DNA of 14,762 nucleotides from Saprospiraceae bacterium (GCA_007134625.1 SLKL01000387.1:1-14762), one strand, 5' to 3'; shown: positions 6,492 through 12,543, counted from the first letter of the stretch. Notes: generated by a model not told the origin, from the letters alone. Made by a program: numbers and translations.

Positions 6492-8093
6492 TTATGTCTT
6501 TGGTCCTTCTGTTAATGATATTTGGAAGGTAGTACCTTCTCCCTCCTCACTCTTAAAATCAAGATCACCTCCAAGGATTTCTACGTATTTCTGCACTATA
6601 CTTAAACCCAAACCCGTACCGTCAATATGCTCGGCATTTTTTGCTCTGAAAAAACGAGTAAACAAATGCTTTTGCTCCTCCTCAGGAATTCCTATACCTT
6701 TATCAGTTACCCTGATATGGAGTTGACCATTCTTTTGATTCAATTCGCAAGATACTACATCTGAGGAATACTTTAATCCATTGTTCAGTAAATTAGTAAG
6801 AATGGTGGAAAGGATTTTCTTATCTGTACAAAAAGATGAGTTATCACAATTTATGTAAAATTGGATACGCTCTTCATCTTTTTCAAGGTATCTCAATTCT
6901 TCGCGAATAGATTTTAAAATTTCTTCCATGTCCACCTCTGCAAAAACAGGATTTATATTTCCCTCTTCAATACGCCCCAACGAAAGAAAGTCATTGAGGA
7001 TGTTTGTTAGTGATTTTACTGATTTTCGTATCTTCTGAATATGCTTTTCTCTTTTTGAGTTTTGATCTTCAGTTGTGTACATACTTATCAAATCTACTGA
7101 GGACAAGATAGATGAGAGCGGTGTACGGAATTCATGTGAGGCTGTAGAAACAAACCTTGATTTCAATTCATTCAGATCTCTTTCAGAATCAAGTGCTTGT
7201 TTCAGCTCTTCTTCACTCGAAGTTAGTTTTTGGTTGGTCTCCTCAAGCGCAAGGACATAATCTTTCAATTCAAGTGTTTTTTCCTGCACCCTCCTTTCGA
7301 GGTCCTCATTCAGTGCAATCAGTTCCTGCTCTATCAGTACCTTGGGAGTAATATCATGAAGAATCCAAACCTCTCCCTTATTGTCTGAATAAGCTGCGAA
7401 ATCTACCCATCTGTACCTGCCGGACTTGGTTTTTATACGATAAGTCCTTATTTCCTTAAAGCCCTTTCTTCTGTCCTTTTCATACATCTCTCTATACTCT
7501 ATCCACTTCGGGCCCATCAATGCTTCAAACCAATCATTTACCTCTTTGATCTCTTCATCTGAATATCCAATGATATCCTGAATTTTTTTATTGAGGTGTA
7601 GTTCCTCATCTATCCTATATACGGCACCAACAGGCAAATTTGCAGACAGGTGTAACATCTGCATCTCACTTTCCTTGAGTTGATTACCTATTGCTCTTAA
7701 TTCACTGAGGTCATGGATAGTACCTGCAAAATATCTTTCGTTCCCGAAGTTAGCTTCACTTATGGCCAATAAAACAGGAAAGCTTTTTCCATTTTTATTT
7801 CTTGCAAGAACTTCCCTTCTTTTACCTATTATCTTGGGCGGACCCCCCTCTAGATAATTTTTAATATAGCCATCGTGCCTACTCTTATCGGGTTCAGGCA
7901 TCAACATACTGATATTGTTTCCAACCAGTTCCTCCTGAGTATAACCAAACAAATCAATTACGGCAGGATTAACCATTTTAATAATTCCTCGACGGTCTAT
8001 TAAAATAATACTGTCAATGGCACTATTAATTACAGCCTCAGAAACAGAAGGTTCTAATTTAAGATTAAGTGGTTTTTCTTTGTTTTCTCTCAT
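6492..8093 (-). CDS. PAS-PAS sensor histidine kinase with a FixL-like first PAS domain
   Basis: A 533-residue protein with no membrane segment or signal peptide, so cytoplasmic. Order: PAS1 (~17-130), PAS2/PAS_3 type (~150-250), coiled coil (~255-315), HisKA with phospho-acceptor His320 in STASHEFRTPL, N box TNLLNNGLKYS (433-443), G1 DKGIGIPEEEQ (464-474) and G2 GTGLGLSIV (492-500). All catalytic boxes are intact. PAS1 contains PDKSRHDGYIKNY, IIGKRREV and FPVLLAISEA. These align gap-free to Bradyrhizobium FixL with His73 at heme ligand His200 and Arg93 at distal Arg220; Ile88, Leu109 and Ile111 also match. Heme binding is therefore plausible but not proven, because many non-heme PAS domains share part of this pattern. 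The kinase probably phosphorylates the regulator encoded 1 nt downstream. A -7 box lies 23 nt upstream of the ATG. Confidence 0.9.
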   Translation of the reverse strand: MRENKEKPLNLKLEPSVSEAVINSAIDSIILIDRRGIIKMVNPAVIDLFGYTQEELVGNNISMLMPEPDKSRHDGYIKNYLEGGPPKIIGKRREVLARNKNGKSFPVLLAISEANFGNERYFAGTIHDLSELRAIGNQLKESEMQMLHLSANLPVGAVYRIDEELHLNKKIQDIIGYSDEEIKEVNDWFEALMGPKWIEYREMYEKDRRKGFKEIRTYRIKTKSGRYRWVDFAAYSDNKGEVWILHDITPKVLIEQELIALNEDLERRVQEKTLELKDYVLALEETNQKLTSSEEELKQALDSERDLNELKSRFVSTASHEFRTPLSSILSSVDLISMYTTEDQNSKREKHIQKIRKSVKSLTNILNDFLSLGRIEEGNINPVFAEVDMEEILKSIREELRYLEKDEERIQFYINCDNSSFCTDKKILSTILTNLLNNGLKYSSDVVSCELNQKNGQLHIRVTDKGIGIPEEEQKHLFTRFFRAKNAEHIDGTGLGLSIVQKYVEILGGDLDFKSEEGEGTTFQISLTEGPKT

Positions 8094-8116
8094 TTGCTTC
8101 CACTAAATATGAAACA

Positions 8117-8124
8117 CAAATTTA
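8117..8124 (-). promoter_or_regulatory. -7 promoter box for the kinase-regulator operon
   Basis: The reverse strand reads TAAATTTG, an exact TAnnTTTG match 23 nt before the ATG at 8093. The nearest upstream TTTG is 25 nt away, slightly longer than the usual ~19-21 nt spacing. Confidence 0.42.
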
Positions 8125-8273
8125 AAAATTTTAAACAATTTTTCTGACTCAAATTAATTTTATCAACATTTTCCAATCCGTGATCAATAAAATGAGTTTT
8201 TTTTCAATAAGAGCACTTCAAATAATCACAACCATAAGCCCGACAAGCTGTTTAAAAATCGAAAAATCAATTC

Positions 8274-8957
8274 ATGGAGACATCCTACAATAAAAAAGAA
8301 ACTGTTCTCTACCTCTTTCAATTTGAAGAAAATAAATACTGGGCATTTAAGCAGATGCGGCTTGCCGTGGAGCCGCTCACTCAACTTTCAGGTTTAAGCT
8401 TCTTCAAATTACTGGGTTGCGGCGGAGGTAATGGTTTTAGTATATGGCCTGATTTTGGAACCTATGCTCTTCTAACTGTTTGGGAAGACGCTTATAGTCG
8501 AGAAGATTTTGAAGATAAAAGTCCCCTTTTTCAGGAGTATATTGAAAAGACAAAGAACATTCGGAGGATTGTCTTACAACCCATTCATGGCCATGGCACC
8601 TGGGACAATAAAAGTCCCTTTGAATATGCCAATTCATATGACAAAACCAAACCAGTAGCCGTCATTACCAGAGCATCTATCAGGACGAAAAAGCTATTGG
8701 AATTCTGGTGGAAGGTACCGGGAGTCAGTAAAAGGGTAAAGGGGTTTAAAGGAGCAGAATTTTCGATAGGGATAGGAGAATTACCTTTAATTGAGCAAGC
8801 TACTTTCAGTATCTGGAAAAATGAGGAGACCATGAAAAGTTTTGCTTATAGAGATGAGGATCACAAAAAAGTAATAGAGCTCACCCGCAAGCGGAATTGG
8901 TATGGGGAGGAGATGTTCGCCCGATTTCAGCTTGTCTCAGATAGCAATCTGAACTGA
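8274..8957 (+). CDS. Spheroidene monooxygenase (CrtA)-like protein
   Basis: A 227-residue protein resembling the CrtA family. CrtA in purple bacteria is a heme-containing, oxygen-dependent carotenoid 2-monooxygenase. Visible family features: FGTYALLTVWED (residues 61-72), the segment FEDKSPLFQEY (79-89), RTKKLLEFWWKVPGV (137-151), GIGELPLIEQATFSIWKN (166-183), MKSFAYRDEDHKKVIELTRK (187-206) and WYGEEMFARF (209-218). No carotenoid genes are next to it, so a carotenoid substrate is only an inference from the family; non-carotenoid homologues are common in Bacteroidota. No signal peptide is seen. The ATG at 8274 fits the domain start. It is transcribed divergently from the putative oxygen-sensing kinase operon across a 180-bp AT-rich region, which is compatible with control by that system but does not show it. 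Confidence 0.78.
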   Translation: METSYNKKETVLYLFQFEENKYWAFKQMRLAVEPLTQLSGLSFFKLLGCGGGNGFSIWPDFGTYALLTVWEDAYSREDFEDKSPLFQEYIEKTKNIRRIVLQPIHGHGTWDNKSPFEYANSYDKTKPVAVITRASIRTKKLLEFWWKVPGVSKRVKGFKGAEFSIGIGELPLIEQATFSIWKNEETMKSFAYRDEDHKKVIELTRKRNWYGEEMFARFQLVSDSNLN

Positions 8958-9003
8958 CTCACCCTGTTTTACAGATTGATTTCCTGCTGTCGTTTTAAAA
9001 TCG

Positions 9004-9011
9004 TATTTTTG
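9004..9011 (+). promoter_or_regulatory. -7 promoter box for the DUF885 gene
   Basis: TATTTTTG is an exact TAnnTTTG match ending 30 nt before the ATG at 9042. A TTG at 8976-8978 is 25 nt upstream, a little far for the -33 element. Confidence 0.4.
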
Positions 9012-9041
9012 GCTTGTTTTGGCAATTAAAATACATTTCCT

Positions 9042-10748
9042 ATGATCCGTTTCATTTTGTTTTTTACTCTTATTTTTATTTTTCTCAGCCAATCGGTGTC
9101 GGGGCAATCAGATCTCAATATGCCTGAATTTGTTCAGCGATTTTTTGTAGATAAAGGAGCTATAGAAAGAAAACTCGGTCTGAAGAATACTCACGAATTT
9201 GTGGATAGAATAGATGTTCTGATTGATTCATGGGAAGGAGATATGCTGGAATTAGATTATGACGGTTTGAGTATATCGGAGAAAATTGACTATCAATTAC
9301 TGCGGAACAGATTGCAAAAAGAGCGATTTTTTAATGAGCAATTGAGAAGCGAAATTGATCAATTTGCATCCTGGTTTGATTTTGCTGAACCGCTAAGAGA
9401 ATTTATCGTACAAAGAAGGCGAGGTGGTGCTGTTCAGCCAAGAGAGATAGCTACCCTTTTTCACGAGACCAAACTCCAGATTGTAAAAAGGAATGAGCAA
9501 ATGGAGAATAAACCGGGTTTTACAACTTGGCAAGATGCGGCTCGCGCTGCTGAAATAGCTGACGAACTCCGTACTCAACTGGAGTGGGCATTTGATTTTT
9601 ACCATTTGTATAATCCGGATTTTAGCTGGTGGGTAGAGATGCCCTACAAAGCACTGAATGAAAAACTGGAAGATTATGCTGAGGCCTTAAAAGAGCATTT
9701 TGACCAATCCCTTCAAGTGGATGATGGGAGTGGTATATTCGGCAGACCCATCGGCAGTGAAGCGCTGCAAGAGGAGCTGCGGTCGGAGATAATTCCATAT
9801 ACTGCCGAAGAATTAATCGAACTGGCATGGAGAGAATTTGAGTGGTGTCAGGAGCAATTAAAAATCTCTGCGAAAAAAATGGGTTATGAAAATTATATGG
9901 ATGCCATTGAAGCGGTAAAAAACACCTGGGTAGAACCGGGGGATCAACCTGAGCTGATTAATTATTTTGCTGAGGAGGCTGTTGAGTTTTTGGAGGAAAG
10001 AGACCTGATGACGCTACCTGATCTGGCTAAGGAAACCTGGAGGATGCGAATGCTGAGTCCGGAGATGCAGCGGGTAGCTCCCTTCTTCCTTGGTGGTGAG
10101 CAGGTGCAGATTGCGTTCCCTACAAGTACCATGGAGCACGAATTGAAAATGATGAGCCTTCGAGGTAATAATCCGCATTTTTCCAGGGCTGTGGTGCATC
10201 ACGAATTGATTCCCGGTCATCATCTGCAACAATTTATGACCAACAGATACAACATTCATCGCCGGAGTTTTTATACTCCTTTCTGGATCGAAGGATGGGC
10301 ACTATACTGGGAAATGATGCTATGGGAAAAAGATTTTGCCCGATCGCCAGAGGATGAGATTGGCATGCTATTCTGGCGTATTCACCGAAATGCGAGGATA
10401 ATCTTTTCACTCAAATTCCACCTTGGAGAAATGAGCCCCGCGGAATGTATTGATTTCTTGGTCGAAAAAGTAGGTCACGAAAGAGCCAATGCAGAGGCAG
10501 AAGTCAGAAGATCCTTTGAAGGCAGATGGGGACCGCTCTATCAGATTTCCTACATGATCGGTGGCCTCCAAATGATAGCCCTCAGAAATGAAATAGTTGA
10601 AACAGGGCTGATGTCAGAAAAGGAATTTCACGATCGTATTCTCCATGAAAACTTCATGCCCATAGAATTACTTCGAGCACTACTGAAAGATGAAGCACCA
10701 CCACGAGATTTTGAAAGTAACTGGAGGTTTGTTGAATACCTTGATTAG
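9042..10748 (+). CDS. Exported DUF885-family metallopeptidase-like protein
   Basis: A 568-residue protein. Residues 1-22 form a signal peptide (FILFFTLIFIFLSQSVSG, cleavage likely near SVSGQ-S), so it is exported to the periplasm or beyond; there is no lipobox cysteine. The catalytic-type motif HHELIPGHHLQQF (residues 386-398) has the HExxxGH form of the DUF885 family. Glu417 in FWIEGWALYWEMM (414-426) is the expected third metal ligand or nearby acidic residue. The C-terminal EAEVRRSFEGRWGPLYQISY (485-504) is the family's substrate-site region. Length matches the family (about 550-620). Related proteins are described as zinc peptidases, but the substrate here is unknown. A heptanucleotide array begins immediately after the TAG stop. 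Confidence 0.88.
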   Translation: MIRFILFFTLIFIFLSQSVSGQSDLNMPEFVQRFFVDKGAIERKLGLKNTHEFVDRIDVLIDSWEGDMLELDYDGLSISEKIDYQLLRNRLQKERFFNEQLRSEIDQFASWFDFAEPLREFIVQRRRGGAVQPREIATLFHETKLQIVKRNEQMENKPGFTTWQDAARAAEIADELRTQLEWAFDFYHLYNPDFSWWVEMPYKALNEKLEDYAEALKEHFDQSLQVDDGSGIFGRPIGSEALQEELRSEIIPYTAEELIELAWREFEWCQEQLKISAKKMGYENYMDAIEAVKNTWVEPGDQPELINYFAEEAVEFLEERDLMTLPDLAKETWRMRMLSPEMQRVAPFFLGGEQVQIAFPTSTMEHELKMMSLRGNNPHFSRAVVHHELIPGHHLQQFMTNRYNIHRRSFYTPFWIEGWALYWEMMLWEKDFARSPEDEIGMLFWRIHRNARIIFSLKFHLGEMSPAECIDFLVEKVGHERANAEAEVRRSFEGRWGPLYQISYMIGGLQMIALRNEIVETGLMSEKEFHDRILHENFMPIELLRALLKDEAPPRDFESNWRFVEYLD

Positions 10749-10895
10749 TTGCTGGTTGCTGGCTGCTGGCTGCTAGCAATTGGCTTCTGGCTACTGGCTG
10801 CTGGTTTCTGGCTGCTAGCTGTTGGTCTCTGGCTACTGGCAATTGGCTTCTGGCAATTGGCTGCTGGCTACTAGCCGCTGGTCTCTGGCTACTGG
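10749..10895. repeat. Heptanucleotide tandem array, 21 units (nnnCTGG family)
   Basis: Exactly 21 in-phase 7-mers start at the base after the DUF885 stop codon: CTGCTGG, CTTCTGG, CTACTGG, CAATTGG, TCTCTGG and variants. There is no insertion or deletion in 147 bp. The last ~31 bp are the start of a 114-bp direct repeat (10865-10978) shared with 11706-11819. The antisense ORF through it is an artefact of the repeat. Confidence 0.95.
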
Positions 10896-10978
10896 CTTAG
10901 TTATTTATTGTCTTTAATTTTGATCAATGGAGTAAGAAACTTTTGAGATTAAAGCACTAATTTGTTTTTGAATCTTTA
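10865..10978. repeat. 114-bp direct repeat, copy A
   Basis: Matches 11706-11819 at a constant offset of 841 bp, with about three base differences by eye (near 10911, 10915 and 10925). It covers the last heptad units and the 3' end of an S23-type gene. The two copies bracket the toxin-antitoxin operon. Confidence 0.92.
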
Positions 10979-10979
10979 C
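10914..10979 (-). pseudogene. Remnant of an S23-type four-helix-bundle gene (3' end only)
   Basis: The reverse strand from ~10979 reads VKIQKQISALISKVSYSIDQN followed by a TAA stop. The intact gene at 11755 ends in IKIQKQISALISKVSYSINQN. Only about 21 codons survive; the sequence to the right (10980-11041) no longer matches and leads into the toxin gene. It is a truncated copy, not an expressed gene. The stop codon differs from the intact copy (TAA versus TGA). Confidence 0.88.
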
Positions 10980-11041
10980 CAAAATCCACTTCAGCAATTA
11001 AGCAAACATGTAGCTTAACATATGATGCAAACTGGCACTTA

Positions 11042-11365
11042 TTAGACTGTAAGATTTTTAATTATTTGTGTGATACTTTTTTTAGATTTGTTATCAAGTT
11101 TACCCATTCTAGTCTCGACCAAGCTTTTATCGAGAGTAGCTATTTTATGCACTCGCACTACAGAAGGTAATTTTAATCCAGCATCACTCCAATTATCTAA
11201 ATAATAATCATTCTTTGTATCATAAATTTGGCTTGTTATCCTGCAAACTATAATATCTCCGTCATCATAATCATTTATAATCAAGGCAGGTCTTTTTTTA
11301 TAACTTTTTCCATCAGTAAAAGGAAATTTTAACAATACAATATCACCGAAAACTAATCGCCTCAT
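11042..11365 (-). CDS. PemK/MazF-family toxin
   Basis: A 107-residue protein with the compact MazF-like beta-barrel signature: GDIVLLKFPFTDGKSYKKRP (residues 7-26), with the active-site-type Arg25-Pro26; IIVCRITSQ (38-46), supplying the Ser/Thr; and LPSVVRVHKIATLDKSLV (66-83). Characterised members are sequence-specific endoribonucleases that cleave mRNA. The gene lies 2 nt after the stop of the small upstream gene in the usual antitoxin-toxin order. It is on the minus strand and is bracketed by a 114-bp direct repeat (10865-10978 and 11706-11819). The sequence is AT-rich relative to neighbouring housekeeping genes. The family is secure; toxicity and cleavage sequence are unknown. Confidence 0.87.
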   Translation of the reverse strand: MRRLVFGDIVLLKFPFTDGKSYKKRPALIINDYDDGDIIVCRITSQIYDTKNDYYLDNWSDAGLKLPSVVRVHKIATLDKSLVETRMGKLDNKSKKSITQIIKNLTV

Positions 11366-11367
11366 GA

Positions 11368-11586
11368 TCAGTAATTGTCATAAATGGAATCCGATTCTGC
11401 ATATCCTTGTAAAAAATGAGCTGCAGCTGCTTGCTTTAGAGTCAAATCATCGCTCTTTTCTGAATCATCAATTAATACGATCACCCGGACATCTCTATCC
11501 TGATTTGCTTTCAACTCAGATTGAATGCGGAGCGGTATCTGTATCCGATTGTTTTTAATTTTTGTTTTAAATTCAAGTGCTTTCAT
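11368..11586 (-). CDS. Antitoxin partner of the MazF-like toxin
   Basis: A 72-residue protein. The N-terminal half (MKALEFKTKIKNNRIQIPLR) looks like a short AbrB/SpoVT-type beta-hairpin DNA-binding segment, followed by RVIVLIDDSEKSDD. The C-terminal part (~49-72: LKQAAAAHFLQGYAESD) is probably a helix and disordered tail that would neutralise the toxin. It is encoded directly upstream of the toxin with a 2-nt gap (TGA-TC-ATG), the normal arrangement of type II modules. I infer the role from size, position and the AbrB-like start; there is no strong family signature. A -7 box lies at 11603-11610. Confidence 0.78.
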   Translation of the reverse strand: MKALEFKTKIKNNRIQIPLRIQSELKANQDRDVRVIVLIDDSEKSDDLTLKQAAAAHFLQGYAESDSIYDNY

Positions 11587-11602
11587 GGTTTTAATATTTA
11601 CT

Positions 11603-11610
11603 CAAAGATA
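11603..11610 (-). promoter_or_regulatory. -7 promoter box for the toxin-antitoxin operon
   Basis: The reverse strand reads TATCTTTG, an exact TAnnTTTG match 16 nt before the antitoxin ATG at 11586. The same octamer precedes mnmG and the methyltransferase gene. There is no clear -33 TTG. Confidence 0.45.
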
Positions 11611-11626
11611 CGAAATTACAATTAAG

Positions 11627-11666
11627 GAGCCCACTCCGAAAACCCCTTTCTATTGCAAATTGCTGA
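11627..11666. repeat. 40-bp direct repeat, copy 1
   Basis: Begins GAGCCCACTCCGAAAACCC and continues into CTTTCTATTGCAAATTGCTG. It matches 12150-12189 with about three differences. Its first 19 bp also occur inverted at 12387-12405 with one difference. It sits just upstream of the antitoxin promoter region and directly abuts the heptad array at 11660. Confidence 0.9.
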
Positions 11667-11736
11667 CTGCTATCTGCTGGTCTCTAGCTACTGGCTTTTA
11701 GCAGTTGGCTACTAGCCGCTGGTCTCTGGCTACTGG
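11660..11736. repeat. Heptanucleotide tandem array, 11 units (nnnCTGG family)
   Basis: Eleven in-phase units, including CTGCTGG, TCTCTAG, CTACTGG, CTTTTAG, CAGTTGG, CTACTAG and CCGCTGG, belong to the same family and strand sense as 10749-10895. The final ~31 bp belong to the 114-bp repeat. Confidence 0.88.
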
Positions 11737-11819
11737 CTTAGTTATTTATTGCCTTCAATTTTGATTAATGGAGTAAGAAACTTTTGAGATTAAAGCACTA
11801 ATTTGTTTTTGAATCTTTA
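11706..11819. repeat. 114-bp direct repeat, copy B
   Basis: Partner of 10865-10978 at an offset of 841 bp. Here the repeat continues into an intact S23-type gene, so this copy is the likelier source and copy A the truncated one. Confidence 0.92.
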
Positions 11820-12123
11820 TCAGTTTTTCCTGAATATGAAATACGTCTGTTTGTTTCAAAAATCCTAAATCAACTGTAAGCTCAAGAAGTGTATCTACTT
11901 CATAGCTTGAGCCAAGTGAAATGTATAGGAAATTCCTAAAATCTTTTTGGGTCCTTCTTCCTACACCTTCAGCAATATTAGAAGGAATGGAAATAACAGC
12001 TCGTTTAATTTGCGCCTCTAACACAAATTTCTCACTTGAAGGCAAATCTGACAGTAAAGCATAAACCTCCTTAACAAGAGTTTTTGAGTCTTTCCAAATA
12101 TGATAGTTTTTGTAATTTCTCAT
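11755..12123 (-). CDS. Four-helix-bundle protein, S23 rRNA-intervening-sequence (IVP) family
   Basis: A 122-residue protein with the S23/IVP signature: RAVISIPSNIAEGVGRR (residues 41-57), then DFRNFLYISLGSSYEVDTLL (61-80) and an all-helical C-terminus. These small proteins were first found inside insertions of 23S rRNA helices and are also common as free genes in Bacteroidota. Avd of diversity-generating retroelements has the same fold. No rRNA, reverse transcriptase or variable-repeat gene is present here, so its role is unknown. The frame stays open to 12210, but the family starts at MRNYKNYHIWK, and the extra 29 codons are encoded by the 40-bp repeat and its flank. I therefore start at 12123. 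The gene is flanked by repeats on both sides. Confidence 0.87.
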   Translation of the reverse strand: MRNYKNYHIWKDSKTLVKEVYALLSDLPSSEKFVLEAQIKRAVISIPSNIAEGVGRRTQKDFRNFLYISLGSSYEVDTLLELTVDLGFLKQTDVFHIQEKLIKIQKQISALISKVSYSINQN

Positions 12124-12149
12124 TTGAATTAACTTATATTTTAAATTGT

Positions 12150-12189
12150 GAGCCCACTCCGAAAACCCGTTTCTATTACAAACTGCTGC
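12150..12189. repeat. 40-bp direct repeat, copy 2, and left arm of the inverted repeat
   Basis: GAGCCCACTCCGAAAACCC at 12150-12168 followed by GTTTCTATTACAAACTGCTG; it matches 11627-11666. The first 19 bp pair with 12387-12405. Confidence 0.9.
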
Positions 12190-12405
12190 AAAATCCAATA
12201 TCTTCGTCATCAGGAAAAATCTTTCCTCAACGTCTCGTCTTTTGGGACGAGATGGCTGCGCCTGCGGGCCACCCTCCCGCTTTGCGGTTCTCTCACTTGA
12301 AGATCCCCCGGATCTTTACCCTCATGGGATCGTTCGTTCATCATCTTCCTCGACCTTGAATTTTTCGCTCATTTTCATGACGAAAAGGGTTTTCGGAGTG
12401 GACTC
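12190..12405. repeat. Hairpin-rich, GC-rich element bounded by inverted repeats
   Basis: Nested inverted repeats are visible. The outer 19-bp arms at 12150-12168 and 12387-12405 carry one mismatch. An 8-bp arm TTCGTCAT (12203-12210) pairs with ATGACGAA (12377-12384). Inside are small stem-loops: AGGAAA/TTTCCT (12212-12227), TCTCGTC/GACGAGA (12233-12252), CCGC-TTT-GCGG (near 12277-12287) and AAGATCC/GGATCTT (near 12300-12316). The core (~12230-12355) is clearly more GC-rich than its surroundings. No convincing protein is encoded; the ORFs across it have no family signature. It may be a MITE-like element or a structured RNA. Confidence 0.65.
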
Positions 12406-12484
12406 AATTGTTTATACTTAAAAAATTCACATCTCACCACTTGCTAACTTTTAAAAAAACATCATCTTACACTTATGAGGGCAC
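12406..12484. other. AT-rich spacer
   Basis: I see no gene, hairpin or promoter motif that I can support between the hairpin element and the next heptad array. Confidence 0.5.
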
Positions 12485-12543
12485 AAGCCAGCCAGAAACC
12501 AGAAACCAGAAGCCAGAAACCAGAAGCCAGCAGCCAGCAGCCA
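12485..12543. repeat. Heptanucleotide array, about 8 units (CCAGAAA/CCAGAAG/CCAGCAG)
   Basis: After AAGCCAG, seven exact-phase units follow: CCAGAAA, CCAGAAA, CCAGAAG, CCAGAAA, CCAGAAG, CCAGCAG, CCAGCAG, then CCA. On the reverse strand this is CTGCTGG/CTTCTGG/TTTCTGG, the same family as at 10749. It begins 4 bp beyond the yifB stop codon. Confidence 0.92.

Noticed and set aside
8094..8273. Fnr/FixK box (TTGAT-N4-ATCAA) in the divergent promoter region
   Set aside because: Only half-sites and a TGATCA palindrome are visible; no full dyad with correct spacing.
8945..8978. Terminator after the CrtA-like gene (CAATCTG/CAGATTG)
   Set aside because: The 7-bp stem has a 20-nt loop, overlaps the stop codon and lacks a following T-run.
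10654..10842. 62-residue minus-strand ORF rich in Gln/Ala/Ser
   Set aside because: It is a translation of the heptad array and the antisense of the DUF885 gene end.
10979..11666. Integron gene cassette with an attC site
   Set aside because: A RYYYAAC-type heptamer (GCTTAAC) occurs near 11012, but I found no matching GTTRRRY partner or attC-like paired arms, and no integrase is present.
11755..12123. Diversity-generating retroelement Avd subunit
   Set aside because: Same fold family, but no reverse transcriptase, template repeat or variable target gene is in the window.
12084..12359. 91-residue plus-strand ORF across the hairpin element
   Set aside because: It runs antisense through the S23 start and the inverted repeats, has no family signature, and its composition reflects the hairpins.
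11755..12405. Intervening sequence inside a 23S rRNA gene
   Set aside because: S23-type proteins occur there, but no rRNA sequence flanks this locus.
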